A stretch of 64,000 bases of DNA from Pyrocephalus nanus. Its lineage: Eukaryota > Chordata > Aves > Passeriformes > Tyrannidae. Below are positions 35,901-49,910 of the stretch, piece by piece. Both the position numbers and the translations under genes were made by a program. Each line of letters begins with the position of its first letter. Positions within the stretch are counted from its first letter, which is position 1. A model generated the notes under the pieces. The model was not told the origin of the DNA. It did no database searches and saw nothing but the letters and a program-made list of their open reading frames with translations. The DNA lies in the NCBI GenBank assembly GCA_038380795.1, contig CM076264.1, forward strand, positions 7,690,001 through 7,754,000, given 5' to 3'.

Positions 35901-38802
35901 GTGTATTTATAAAAAAGGAAAGTAAATAGTTTATAATCCCAAAGATCATTTCATCATTTAAAAAACTTGAGTAGAATCAACTTCTTCACTTGGATTAAAA
36001 AAAATAATAAAAAAAATTAGTAAAATATAATTTTCACAATGTAATATTTTGTTGCTGATGAGAAATCAAACTTCATGCAATTTATCCACTTATTAAAAAA
36101 AAATTTCATTTTGTGAAACAGGCTGTATAGAGCTCTCATGCTTTGGTAACTGATAGTATGAACTACAGATGATTGAAATTTAAAATTCCTTCTTTTCTCC
36201 CTCCCTTTTCCTAAGTTTCAACCTACATGCTAACAGTGCCACAGCTATCTGTCCAAATATCTGCAAGACACCTTGAAATACAGTTCATCCTAAATTTTAG
36301 CCTTGAAATACTTTTTATTTTTCCAGAATATTTATCACCAACTTGTTGAAAGTACTTCTGAAAAAGGGCAAGAAAGACTGAAGACTTAGTTTTATCTTTT
36401 TACATGAAAAGTCACACTGACATTGATAGAACTACTCACTTTCTTGATGAATTTTTACATCTGGAATTAGTAGGAATTTTTTCATTGTATTTTCTAGGAT
36501 TATCCGTGCACGGTAATTATTACATATGCAGTTGAAAGTACCTTAAAAGCTTTTCATCTCAATATATCCCAAAGATTTTCAGGCTAAATCTTTTGAAAGC
36601 ATGCATGAAGCCTGTATTTCCTTTACAGTGGACAGGTGGAATTATAACGGAGAAGAATATGACAGTTTTCTTCTTTTTTTTCTTAAAGCTATCTGTGGAC
36701 AGTGCTGCATGGAAAGCCCCACACTTTCAAATGGAGCAGAGTAACTGCTTTATAAACTCTGGTATGTCACTACCCAGCTGCAATAGTATTGCATTTATAT
36801 AAAGAAACTTCTTGACAACATACTTTAATTGCTATTCACCCAGTTTTCCCATAAACCACCAGAATTACATAAATAATTACAACCTGCAGTTACTAGCAGC
36901 TTGTCCTCAGTAAAAAGTCTGCTTCTGAGTCATGGGCAACAGGATACTGAGACATTCACACAATGTGAACCGGGTCAGCAATCTTTTCTTTCCACAAATT
37001 TCAAGGACAAAAATCATATGACACACACTCGAGGAAAAAAAACACCTGTGGGCATAGCAAGCAAATTGCTCTTGTATTCTTTGATACAGATGAGTCACCC
37101 CAGCAAGAGTTTCCAGGGCAAAATATTTTTGGACACGGGAGGGAAGCAAAGATTATATTTCATCTCTGAATTGTACGCAGGCTGTTGCATGGTCTCAGCA
37201 CAGTGACTTCCTAGATCTGAGCTAAAAACAGCCACAGATGTCTAACACCAGTCTTCAGCAAGCAAAAAGCATTAGTTATTTTGTGGTGGTGTGAGGATCT
37301 TCAGTCACACATTCAGTACTACCGATGTCTCAGTGCAAGGTAAAACTGTGAGTATTAACTCACAAGCTGGTGCAAAGGTAATGTCCTTTCCAAACATGCA
37401 AATCCAGTTAGGATCCTGGCTGAAAAACTGAGTTCTGTCCTACTTTTCTTTTCAATACAGCATGATAAGAACAGTTAGGGTTTAGGGTCTCAAACACTCT
37501 ATTTTTCATGAAATGTTCAACCGAGTTGAGTGTTTACAAGTCCCACCAGGGTAAAGAAATCTTTGCTGAACTACTCATAGGGGTACTGGAATCTCATAAA
37601 TTTATTCCCTAAAATCCACATCTCATGGCTGTCAGATGTTAGGTGGAAAAAATAAAATCCATAACATATTAAAGCTTTAGCATACATCACCAACCCCTGA
37701 TTTAATGAGTGGTGCTAGCATGACTAGAGATCTAGCAGGCAGCTTTTGAAGGAAAGGCTGGGGCTGCCACTAGGAAGTGGGCAGCAGCTATTTTTATATG
37801 CAGCACAGACTTTTTCTTCTTGTGCTATCAAGTGGGAACTACTTCCCATACCATCTTTTACCATCCTTTGACAAGGGCGACAAAACACTGCCCAAGGGCC
37901 GGTGTGAAACACACCCCCCTCCCTTCTCCTCCACTTACAGACATTATGGAGAGTGCTGGCACACACAGGTGTCATCACACATGTTCAGAGAGGGTCACTG
38001 GAGGAGAAAATCCAAAGAAAACTGGAAAAGGAAAGCACAGAAAGAGCTGAACTTTCAATTTGATTCAACTACTTTCAGTCCAGATTTTACTCTAAACCTA
38101 TGATTGTCAACTGCTCTTGGAAACCCCAAGTCACAGCCCCGCTTTTGCAATGTTGAGTATAACTTGCAGTACAGCTTTGAATTGTTTTTAAGATCTGAAA
38201 TAGTAATCTGGCTTGCATACATTTTCTTTCATTATCCATTTGGCTACAGTGCTTCCCTGTGAAGCATTTTTGCCAAAGCTACATTGGTATTCTGTAAGAA
38301 ATAAGAAATTTCAAAATTATTATATTTCCAAATTGCCACGTAATTCAAAAAGACCACCATTCTTTAGAAATTTAATGTGTTATTACTGTGTAAAAATCTA
38401 TACTGCTTTTATTTTCTTATCATTTCCAACTTGTATGCAATAGTTAAAATTAGGCAGCCTGCAATATCTTATTTGTTAATAGAAAGATCACTCAATACCA
38501 TCTCTAAAATCTGAACAGTTGTGTTTGGGAATTCATATATTGTCCAAAACAGTCAAGTTATGTGCTTTTCACTGATTTTGTAGAGACTAAAATGTCATTT
38601 ATTTATTTTTTTTGCTAGATAATGTATGAGCAATCAGTTATCCTCTGACCTCAGATCCCCCTGGCACTTCCCATCTGTCAGACATTTCTGTAACTACATG
38701 TTCTTTCCTTACATCAGACTAATGCACTAGGCTTGTACACATCCCTTACAAACAAAAGGCTGAAATAAAAACAAGAAAGGTACCATATCCAGAAACACTC
38801 AC
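35901..38802. other. Non-coding sequence
   Basis: Mostly AT-rich, with a GC-richer patch at about 37740-38080 open in frames on both strands (108 codons plus, 84 codons minus) and lacking recognisable domains. No interspersed repeat seen. Confidence 0.5.
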
Positions 38803-38938
38803 CTTGTTTTCCACGTTCTTCCCCAAAACTCCAGGGCCTCATTGTTTTGACTATCTGTTTGATCTTTGTAATATTATATATTTGTGAGACCATCATGTGG
38901 TTTTTCTTCACTGTGAGTGAAAGCTTGATCTCCACTCA
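38803..38938 (-). other. Candidate 136 bp exon with strong splice sites
   Basis: On the minus strand a run of nine T and GCCTTAG form a strong acceptor, and the segment ends at a near-ideal donor, AACAAG|GTGAGTG. These are among the best paired splice signals in the window. The long open frame begins with TGA if translated from the first base, so as a coding exon it would need an internal start (CACATGATGG) or it would be untranslated. That fits a 5' exon or a long non-coding RNA. The translation ends RPWSFGEERGKQ. No family recognised. Confidence 0.27.
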
Positions 38939-39224
38939 CTAAGGCAAAAAAAAATCTTTACAATGAGGCAGGACCTCGAGGGATCTCCTGTGACTCTGCA
39001 GCAGACCCATCACAAACATGAGCCCTAAGGGTTGTTTATTTTCCTCCCCTTAATTCTTTGAGTCTGTAATTTTAATGAAATACAGATGATTGGACCTCTT
39101 AAAATGGTTAAATGGGGAGCTTCCTGGAAATGTTTTCCTTATGTATTTACACAGGATCATCTAAAGTGTAAATATAGTCCCTGGATAGTTAGCTCACATT
39201 GTAATGGATTTAATACAGTGGTTC
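38939..39224. other. Non-coding sequence
   Basis: Nothing recognised. Confidence 0.5.
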
Positions 39225-39320
39225 AGATTCACAGTTGACATAAGTGTTTTGCAAATATAGGGCCATTAAAGTCAATGACGCTAAGTCAATTTACACCAGT
39301 TAAGGGTATGACAGTGTGTA
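39225..39320. repeat. Possible remnant of an ancient amniote repeat
   Basis: AAAGTCAATGACGCTAAGTC followed by AATTTACACCAGTTAAGGG resembles the phrase 'AGTCAATGG... ATTTACACCAG(C/T)TGAGG' seen in old interspersed repeats of reptiles and birds. I cannot name the family securely. The copy would be short and old. Confidence 0.3.
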
Positions 39321-42300
39321 CAGAAGACTTCCTTCACTGGCATAATCATCCTGGCTTTTACAGCTTCATTGACTGAGGGAGCCTTTAATGCCATAGCGGG
39401 GCTTCCCATAGGAAGGATTTCTTCTGACATACAGAGGAAATGTATGGGGAGAAGGAGAGGAACCCACCAAATAGCCTGGTTATAACACGGTAGTTTTGAA
39501 AATATCTGCATTAAAGGAACGTAATGGTGGACGCCTTCACTTTCCAGGTATGTGGGAAACTGACTGGGACTGTCTCAGCTTTAGAGATGTACAGTGATAT
39601 GTTTTATATTTCTATTTTGCCACAACACGGAGCCATTACAAGAAGTGTGTATCTCATTCAGGCCCACAGACCTAAAGTTCTGTCCCATGTGCTGTAAGGC
39701 AACAGCACACCATCCTGGGAAGAAGTCACTATCATAGCTACCTGAGGGCAGGCTGGGGGTAAAAAAAGGGGAAATTTGGGTCTCACGCACAGGTGTGGCT
39801 CTGACTCACCCAAACCAAGAAAAACCTCTAGGAATCAGGGCTTCTCTTTGTATTTATTTGGTTCATTGTTTTCCCACAGATGATTTCCTTTCTTTTTTGT
39901 GATACACTGGTTAGCAGCTAACGGCATCTGAGGCATGGGCCTGAAAGGAGATGTGCTGGGCAGGTAAAATCACAACTTTGCTCCTCATTTGTGCAATACA
40001 TCCTTCTGCTTTGGGAAGCAATTCTCTCTAAGCAGAGAAGGTGAACAGAGAAGTTACATCATCCATTTTCCAATTACTCTGAACAGTTTAAAATTTTATT
40101 ATTTTTTTTCACTACTCTCCTCTAATCCCCATCAATGTAGAATGTATATAAACTGAATACAAGGGCCTAACACCCAACAGGCACTTATTAAATATATAAT
40201 TTATATCACATATTCAGCCACATTTTCTGATTTATTTCCTCATGATGCTCACTTCACCTAGTCTGATTGTCATGGCCTATCCGTGTTGCATAGACCCCAA
40301 ATGAGTTTTCAGAGAAGAAAATTGCAAGAGTTATCTGACAGGCTTCCCCAACACCATCTTGCTTTTAAATATAAAAAATATTGAAATACTAAAACAACTA
40401 AAAAATTATGTTCCTTATTAACAACTTTTATCCTATTACCAAAGCAAATAGTTATTTTATTCACTAAGTGTTTTCTTGGTACTTTAAAAGAAATTTAAAA
40501 ATATGGTTTTGAAAATTCAGGTTACTGGTTTTTTATTATTTTTTTATAAAAGAAAAAGGTCGGAAAACTGTTTATATGTGGTTGTGAAATTATTTGCTCA
40601 AATTTTACTGGGAAAGGTGGTGGCATAGATTTGGTGTAAATTATATCACTAAGTACTTGATCCTTCAGAATAATTTTTCTACATTTTCTGAATTTTACAA
40701 TAGCCTAAGAAGACCTCATGGAGGCATTTACATTTTTCTATTGGAAGAACAGGAAATATTTTTAGAGTTGAACACAAAAGGAAGGAAATCAAAACCCTAT
40801 TTACAGCATTGATTAAAAAAGAGATTCTTCTAAGATTTATTCATCTTTTTTGAAAGACTCAAATTACAAATAATTTTTTTAGAAGTGTTACAAATAGATT
40901 TTGAAAGTGTGGGGGAGTTGACTTAAAAAAATAATCTCGCATTTAGCCCTGCCTGATGTGAGGAAGAGATGTAAACCAAATCAGAGGGAGCACTGTAATG
41001 AGTGAAAAACACCAGAAAAGGAGCTGTGATGTGCTTATATTGTGAGAAATAATGGACCTGCTTGAAGAGAGAATATTCCACTTGATATATATACTTTTTA
41101 GATTTACCAGTGGGAAAGTTACGTAATGCTACAAGGCACATGCACCAGTTTCAGTCTGCATTTTTCAACATGTCACTTAAAGCACAGATTGGTACATACC
41201 TACTCAGTTTTTACTCATTGCTTCAGGATGAAACTACATTTCCCTTAATATGCTTGGATAATAAAACAGTTGGTGGCAATTATCCTAATGATTTCAGCAT
41301 GAAGATTAGTAACCCTTGTAATTTTTACCCTTGCTAGTATAAATCAGTTTACAAGGGCTCAAAGTACTTGTTAAACTGCCAAAGCATTTTAAGTACTCAA
41401 ATTAACCTCTAGTTTACAACAGTAATACCTTTTTATACAAAAGTGATGCCTCTCTACTTTTTGAATAGGAAACATTAGTAATTGAAACACTAGGTGAGAA
41501 CAGACTGTAGATTTAAAGTACTTTTTCCAGAAGGAATGAGGAAAAGCTATCCTTCAAAATGAAATTCAGATACAAATGATCCAGGAAAGAACTCCCTCAT
41601 TTTCCTTTTTTTTTCTTAAAGAGTGTTCATACTTTGGTATGATCACCATTACTGTAGAAATACATTATGAGTGTTTTATAAATACTATATAAAACACAAT
41701 AATACTATATTTATATTATATATAGATATAATTGGAGTCAATGAAGACCCTCAATTTACCACAGTTCAAAGCACTTAACTTGAAATGTATTTTGCAGACC
41801 CTCTTTATTCTGTAAGTCAGTTCAATAAATTCTGCACAGTGTGAGGTTAAGTAACCCCATAACCTGAATATACAAACACATTCTACAGTGATACCAAGAG
41901 TCATTTTTGTAACCCTAATCTGTTTGTAAAAAATTCCATTAAGGAATTGGCCTCCCTAGTACGATCAGTGAAATATAACATATGCATACTTGTATACATG
42001 AAGATTGCAAAGCAGTCAAATACTGTTTTTAAAAGACTGGTAGACACACACTTGTCCAGTAGTTCAATTTTCTGCTGAACCTCTGTGCTTTTTAATTACA
42101 TACCCAATAATTAGTCCATGTCTCTTCTCTAGAAACTCATTTAAGTATGAAAAGACTGTTCCAATCCATGATTTTCCAGTAGAAAGTAAGAATCAGGGAG
42201 TAGACTAACAAGAAGTGTCTAATGGAAAGAAATGTTATAGTGAATATTTAGATTTTCACCCACAATCAGATGCAAGACTGATAGCAGCTTATCTGACAAG

Positions 42301-45300
42301 TTTATTTAGCTTGCCCTTGCACCCAAGAGACACACTTGATTTGTCAGAAACCAAGGCACACTCCAAAATACATTATTTTCTTTTTTGTCAAAATTAATTT
42401 TCCTTGCAATATCTCAAAGATGAGATTATCAGTTTTATTTATTACCACAAATTTAGTTTTTGTTATTCCAATTGCTTTTATTGTCTTCAGTCCTATCAAC
42501 ATTCATTGACTATTAGAAGTTTAAGAGTAACCACACCAAATTTTCTGCAAAATACTTTTCAGCAACTTTACCTTTGTTCTTTTCCTTTTCCTGCTTTACT
42601 TAGGTTTTACCATTTTCCAGTTGTCTATAATGTACCTTTTATTCACTTTTTATGACATAAAAACAAAATGGGGGAGACACTCCTCTTATTTCTTTCCATA
42701 TACTCCATTTCTATTTACATTTTTTGACAACCATCTGCTTAGGTTACTTTGCCTCCCTCTCCCATTCATCCCTGTCATAATAAAATATTGACAGAAACAA
42801 CTTCTTCCAGGAAATAGAAAGTTAAGAGGCAAGTGAAAGCTTGACTTTTTCTTTCATTAAAATCCTGGTGTACTCTCACAACCTGTGGTGTATTTATTTA
42901 TATGATCACATGAAGTTATAAAAAAAAAATTAAAAGGTAAAGCCCCAACCCCAAACACTGGATTTCACAAAGGGATTCGGACTACACCTAATATTTACAA
43001 ATTACTGTAGAGCTTTTGCAAATGGCAAGTAGCATGTCAGATGAAAATCTCTGGGTGCAACACATGTAGTGTAAGAGAAGGCTCTTTAACGGCAATTAAA
43101 GGGGAGAAATGACAGCAGGTTTATATAAATGAGAACAAATTGGTAAAGAAGCCAGGGCTTACACAGCTTCAGTATTTCTAAAATCCTGTGACCCTTTTTA
43201 CCTGTTAGGGTTGCAGGCAGGTGAGCAGCGCCTTTCCCAGGATGCTCAGAATCAGCAACTACCTTCTGTCAATAATTTTTCCCTTCCCCCTCAGCATTGA
43301 AGTAAGGATATTCTTAAGAACAAACATGTATCTGGAGAGACCTTGTTTTGTAGAAGTCTTCCCTTGCACAACCAGTTAGAAATTCTCAGGGATCTGATTT
43401 ATCCTTGTTTTTCTGGGTGGCTTTGGCAGCTGGATACCAATGATGAAATTTCTGATATTCTGATGATTTTGTCTGGAAAGATGCTCAACATTTTTGTAGT
43501 TGTTATATTTTTAGTTAATATTCTCTGCTCAAGGTTCACATATCTTCCCACAGATACTACACAACTCCATTGACTATTATCTTGGCTTGTCCCTCTCTGA
43601 GTGGTGTGTTCCCCCAATATCATATCACACCTTATATTTTTCATCCTCAAGCTTGCAAACTTGCATTTGACCATTTCAAAAAATGAGCATTTTCTCCAAA
43701 AGAAACACCTTAGAAAGCAAATTAGACCAGTCTATGTGTATGAGCTATTTTCATAATTATTTACTGGTGAATCACCTTTAGTGTCATTTGCACATTTTCT
43801 CAGTAATAAGTCCCTATATTTTCTTCTAATAGCACTGGAACAAGCTGGTTAAAATTCTCATTAGAAATATCCACAGCAGATGATGATATAATATTAGATA
43901 AACTACTTTTTGCCACCTACGACTTTAGCAGAGTGACCGAGCATCTTAGTCTTTTAAGGTTGTTTCCATTAACCCTGTCTCCAGCTTCTAAGAGGTGCTG
44001 AATTGAAGAGAAAAAAATCCTCAGATATAAGAATCTATCTAATAATTAGGATATTTAAATGGCTAATAGAAAACCTAAGAGATTTTGCAAATTATTTTTT
44101 ATACTTGGAAGCTGATGCTAATCAGAGGACCTTAGTGAAAAAAAAAAATTAAATTGATGAGCAAGAATCAGATGGGGATGATGCTAACAGAGTTAAATTG
44201 TGAGCAACATAGCTTCATACAGGTTTCAGAAAATCTGAGATAGAATTAAACTGGTTTCTCTTGTAGCCCTTGTCCCTGAGAAAGAAGAAAAAAGGTGGCA
44301 GAGAAATAAAGGAAGTATGAAGAAAGACAGACAAATTTGCTGCAACCATTTTACTACATTTGATAAGAAAGCTGGATCAACTCTCAATTTCCCATGTCCT
44401 TTGTCCTTCTTTTAAGGAGCTACCACTGAATACTAAGCCTAAAGCACAGAGATGGCCTAAATTGTAATTAATGGTTAGGAGCAGCATAAAATAAATAGAT
44501 ACTTCAGTTTTACAGGACATTCCAGGGTAGAAATGTAACCAAATATGGGTGCTACTAAGTGACTAATTAAAATCTTAATTTCTGGAGGCTTGTGAAGTGC
44601 TGTTGAATGTGATTTTTAAGTGAATGCCAGTTACTTTATTAACCTTTCAATTATGCTGCATCAGTAAGTTTACATGAATATTACATGAATAGATGTTAAG
44701 ACCAAACAGTATTATTTGACCACATCCTCATATATTTAAATGCAGGAAAACTTCTACTATTATTCTGGGAAAATAAAACATACATATAGTGTTTATACAA
44801 ACAACAAAGTTATAAAAATTTCCAATGCAATAGAAGTAATGCACCTTTAGGAAGGTGTTTAACAATTCTTGACGTCTCTTCCAAAGATTAATTCACAAGC
44901 TCTGAAATAACAGTTTTTAAAAGTATAGATAAAAGTATATAATAAACAGCTTAATCACTGTTTTGAGTGCAAACCTGAAGGCAACTTTTATTGTGGAAAT
45001 CCTCTTGCCTTTCCATTAAATTTTCTCTCTTCTGAGCAGGTGGGGGAAGGGAGGAGGAATTATTATTACTGATTTAATTAAGCTACTAAGATTACTGGTC
45101 CAGTCCACCAGGAAATGACAACTTTGAGATTGCGAATTGGAGGTAATCATCTCACCTCATTATTATTTTTGGCATGAAAATAAATTAATTTTGTATATTT
45201 TCTGTTCTCATTACTGTACTTGTCACAAGAGGAAACTATCAAAATTCTAATAATACCTGATGTACTTTGGTAATTATGGTACTACGCTCCACAACTTTGA

Positions 45301-45459
45301 CATTTTCAACCCCATTCTTGATTTGCTGGCTATTCCACTCCTCCCTGTCAGGTTAATAAAGGCTGTAAATATGAAATCAGCAAGGTAATTTTCTACAAAA
45401 TGCAATTGCCCCACTTTATCCCTTTCCAGTTTTCAACTATAGTTGGAAGGGGAGGGAGC
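39321..45459. other. Long AT-rich non-coding stretch
   Basis: No genes or recognisable repeats. AT-only patches occur near 41690-41730. A donor-like ACAG|GTAAAA near 43194-43202 on the minus strand, with an open 64 bp segment, lacks a good acceptor. Remaining frames are below 92 codons and featureless. Confidence 0.55.
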
Positions 45460-45620
45460 GAATAGAAAATGAAGCTGAACTGCACTGATATTCATGCAAT
45501 TTAAGGTATCGGATTTTTTTGTTGTGCACTGAAGTGAATTATAGAATAAACGTGAAATAATATCTCTGGATATCACATTAACAATCGAGTCCAAAGATTA
45601 GGCTCTTTTTCTGGGAGTAG
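45460..45620. promoter_or_regulatory. Candidate conserved non-coding element (weak)
   Basis: Repeat-free block with ATATTCATGCAATTT, TGAAATAATATC and CACATTAACAATCGAG, motifs of homeodomain, POU and SOX-like type. Suggestive only. Confidence 0.1.
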
Positions 45621-48600
45621 GCAGGTTCTGCTAATGAAACTGAACTGCAGTTGCATGGGTTACAACCAAACAAATGTTTTTGTGGTTTTACATGGAGAAA
45701 CATTGTTATAGATGACTAGAGAGGGAAAAAAAATCTCTGATAGCAAAATTTGCAACAAAAGCAAAACAGAAAATCAGAAGCTTCAAAAGAGAAAGTTATT
45801 ACATGATTCATCCTCCTCTTTGTGAAACTGTGGCAGAGAAAAGGACATGAGATGGGCTGGTTTAGCTGTCAGCAGTGTTCCAGTAACACACTGCTATAGA
45901 ACACTTATTTTCAGATGAGGCAATCATTAAACCTTCTTCAAATCAGAAGAATCACTTGTGAAGGGAGGAAAGAACAACACACACAGAATTGAAAAAGGAT
46001 CAAAACCGTGCTAGACAGCAGAAAATTTTCAAAAAGATATCCCCCTTTTCCTCCAATACCAGCAAAATTACCCATAAAGTGAAGCAAGACTACACTTCAA
46101 ATGGTAAAGTTTTCCAAAAATATCTTTCACCACCCATACCTTTTTAGAAAAGTGTTTCTCCTGGATGAAGGCAGAGCTAAACTGACACATGTCTTTGTAA
46201 TCCTATGCTCTATTTTGGTAACTCCTGGGTAAGTCTAAAAAATCAAAATTACTTACAGATCCTTATGTTGACTATGTGACCGCCCTCCTTCTTCCAGGGC
46301 TCTGGGTTGAGTAGGAACATAAAACTTATGCTGAAAAACTTCCATTGGCATCCAGGCACGTTCTTACACCAGCTGAAAGCCTTGAATCAAGTTTTCAAAG
46401 CAGTTGAGGGATCAAGCTGCAGCAACATCAGAGAATGTATTTTGATCTATAAATCACAGAAACTGAGATATTTTTCTGGGAACACAGAGAATGGAGATCA
46501 CAAAAAAAAACAGAACAAAGCATGCAAGAGCCAGGGAGAATCATTTTCTCTCCAAAGAGGCACAGCTCTGAAGGGATCCTCTGTCTTTTAGAGGACACCA
46601 GATAGAGCGGGTTTGATTGCCTTTCAGATGCATCATATGGCCCCACTTTAAGTGACAGAACACACTTTTGATCTCTAGCTCACTAATCCTCCCAGAAGTC
46701 CTCCCCAGCTGCACTCACAAACTAAAAATTAAAATGCCTAGTCCTCATAAAGTCTTTTAATCAAAAAGGCAAAGGCATCAAAATCTTCATAAATTTTATG
46801 AGTTATTATAATGTTACTACAGTGTGTGAAGCCAGGTGCTACCTGGCTTCTCTACCATCATCTTCTTGATCAACACCAATGAGAAGTCTCTTTCTGAGCC
46901 TCAGAACAAAATGAGCAATCTTGGAGATCAAAAATAAATAGTTATTTGGTAAAAATAACACCAGTTAACAGAAGAATTGGGCAATACAAATTAACTACAG
47001 AAAGACAGAGATGCTGAGATGCTATTTCTAAAATCTACTTGACACCTAATCAAAAGTATTATTTCAGAATTTGACACCACATTGCAAGCAACTTTCCTAA
47101 ATGGCCCTTACAAAGTTGTGTAATGCACATCTTGCCACACAACTGGGATTTCAAATCACATGGGAGTTAGACCCTCATATCTTCTTTCTTCTTTCAGGAT
47201 AAATCTGTCTGATATCCCAAAATTAATGTAGATGTCCCATCAGTCTAGAGCTTTCTAGAACATGTTCTCTAATTATAAAATTTACAGCTTTGAGTTAATG
47301 CCTGTCGTGAAAGAGCAAATTCTTGTGGAGAAGATAAGGGTTATAGAAACAGCATCAGATAAAAATGATGAACATGATTACTTGCAACTTCTGAAACAAT
47401 TTCTGTGCAAAGAACTCCAGGTGGCTAGAAAATCTGATAGTAGAAAAAAAATATGGCAAATTATTTTTGTAGATATATTAATCATTTGGAGCTTTTAAAT
47501 CAAATCAAACAAGTCTGTGGAGAAAACAAAACTAGTTTCACTTAAATGTAGAGCAATATTGTCACTGACCTTAATAAAATCAGTGGGTGTCTAACATGAT
47601 TCTGCTGTGTTGGTCTTATTATTTTGTCTAGACAAAAGGCAAGATCATATCTGTAAGTCACATAACAGTTTTGTATCTGTTAGGGAACAATAGTACTAAG
47701 CAAAAAAAGGTTAAAGCTAAATTGCAGCAAAGATTTGGTTTTTTCTGAGGGCACACGACCTATGCAAGAAAGATACATATCTATCACCTCATACAAGAGG
47801 CTTCCTCTGACTCCGTTAGCAGAAAAAATTCTCAAGAACTATACTTTAGTTGGCTTTTTCCTTCATACAGAAGCTACACAAAGTTTCATTTTAAGCAGCT
47901 TGGAAATCCCAAATTTGCAGGGTGGGTTGTGCTGCTTTTTAAGCCTTCTAAACAATCAGAAATTCATTAGCAGCTTACTTTTTTCCCTGGGACCCAAAAG
48001 CTTTGAGGCAGGTATTAAATACTCCGACTTTTAAGCATTCAAAACAAATTCACAATCTGTTCCATATTTACTAATTCACTAAAATTTGATGGTCACTGGA
48101 AAGCAGATGTTAGGGCTTTCCTGGTAATGTAAACATCTGTGTTTGCTATGAATAAGTAGAGCTCTTCTAATACAAAAATCATTATGAAGGAGCAAATAAA
48201 AATCTTCAAAGAACTTAATAAAAATTAACCTGTTCTAAGTAATGTATTTTTGCAGAGGTGATCTGAATGCTAGTTCTTTCCAGGAGATCTAACGAAGCCT
48301 CGGGCTATATTTCCAGACAGTATAAAACAGAAAAAAAAATAACAATTACATAAATATGTGTAGATTATTAGTGGTTGCCAAATAGATTCATTTGATATTT
48401 TTATGATCCAAGTGTTTTCCATTTAGCCAGCAGACACTGGTAATTTTGTTCTGCAGAGAAAGCCATAACAGGCCAAATAAACTATTTTATACAATAAAGC
48501 TGTTCTGCCCTTAAGGTAGAGAGCTTTTCCATACTATTTCCATTTGAAAGTTGATTCAGATTATGAACCCCCTGCTGACACTGATACCTCTACTCTCTCT

Positions 48601-49910
48601 CTCCCTTCCCCACTCTTAGTCAAATTGTTGGGTCAGCACTTGTACTTTTACTTTGATTATGAGAAGTCCCTGTGGAAAGATACAGTTCATTCTAAAACAT
48701 CTTTATTTTATGGTCTGCTGTGAGCTGACATATTTGAATGCCTAATTTACAGGCATGCTTAGGGAAGTGTTGATGCAAAGAAACCAGTTATTCATACATA
48801 ACCCAGATCAAAGTGGTGCTTCTCAGTAACATTCTTTATAGCATCAGTTAAATAATTGAGAAAAAGCCTCCCCCCCCAAAACATCTGCAAGTAATTTAAA
48901 TTAAATTTTAAAATTCATGGCTGACTTTTGCATTGCTTTGCCTTTCTGCCTCTCCTGGAGTCTGGGTTTTGTTAGTAAATGACCCTGTGCCCTACCCAGT
49001 GTGCTGGCCACTTGAACGATGGTATTGATGCACACACAGCCTCTGACCTGGGCAGATGTGCAGAAGTCCTAGACACGTTTTCAAATTACCAGAAACTACA
49101 TAAGGCACCAAATTTAGGTGTCTGTGCCCTGCCTTTCAGCTGTGCTCAGTAGCATGGGTTTAATACACCTTTGGCTGAGCTCAGACTACAGGAATCAACT
49201 TTTAACAAAGGCAAATCCACTTGCACCTGCCTGAGATACACTGTACAAAGCCTGTGCCTTCACTGGCACCTCCGTAATAGAAAATAAAAATAGAGCATCA
49301 AGATAGGTGCCTTAAGGCAGATGTGATTAACCAGCTGAAATGCCTTTTTGGACTTGGGGATCCACACGGTTGCAAAGAGGCATCAGAACAATGATGAAGT
49401 TGAGCGATGGATGCTGAGATGGAGCTCAGCATTAGCTGGCTCAGTGCAGACGGGACCATAAGCCTGCAGAAGCAGACATATCATTTCTGTTTACACTATC
49501 TGGGCTTTAGAATGCTATGCTGTAAAGTTCTTGTTCCTGCATGTGAGAAACAACCACCTCTGTGGGCAGACCTGAATCACAGCAGAGAACGGATTCAGGT
49601 ATCAAACAACACACTTGCCATTTTTTCCTTCAGAAGGGAATATTTTAGCTGGATCCCACTTCAGTTCACTTTGTAGTACTGCTTTGGGCAGGAACCAAAA
49701 CGAAATATTTTAACCTAATATTGCTGCCAAACACTTTTTAATGTTGAAAGGCACCCTGAGTTATGGTTTTGATTAAGTTAATATTCATATATTGTTAAAA
49801 GATGTGCTCAGCACTTTAGGATTGCTCAGCGTGCCAGATTAAGAAATTAACAACAAACCCAAACATTTTAGTGATGTTGCTGTTTAGCAAGGCAGCAATA
49901 ATCCCAGTAT
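45621..49910. other. Non-coding sequence
   Basis: No interspersed repeat recognised. Frames of 94-99 codons at 46307-46591 and 47735-48034 have no domain or splice support. A perfect small hairpin lies at 46828-46850. Confidence 0.5.
46828..46850. repeat. Perfect hairpin, 10 bp arms and 3-base loop
   Basis: GAAGCCAGGT, loop GCT, then ACCTGGCTTC, an exact inverted repeat with mixed base composition. It is less likely to be trivial than an AT-only hairpin, though still short. Confidence 0.8.

Noticed and set aside
37475..37487. Two TTAGGG units, possible interstitial telomere repeat
   Set aside because: Only two copies split by one base; well within chance.
43201..43265. Minus-strand open segment ending ACAG|GTAAAA
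   Set aside because: Upstream acceptor lacks a pyrimidine tract and the donor is weak beyond position +4.
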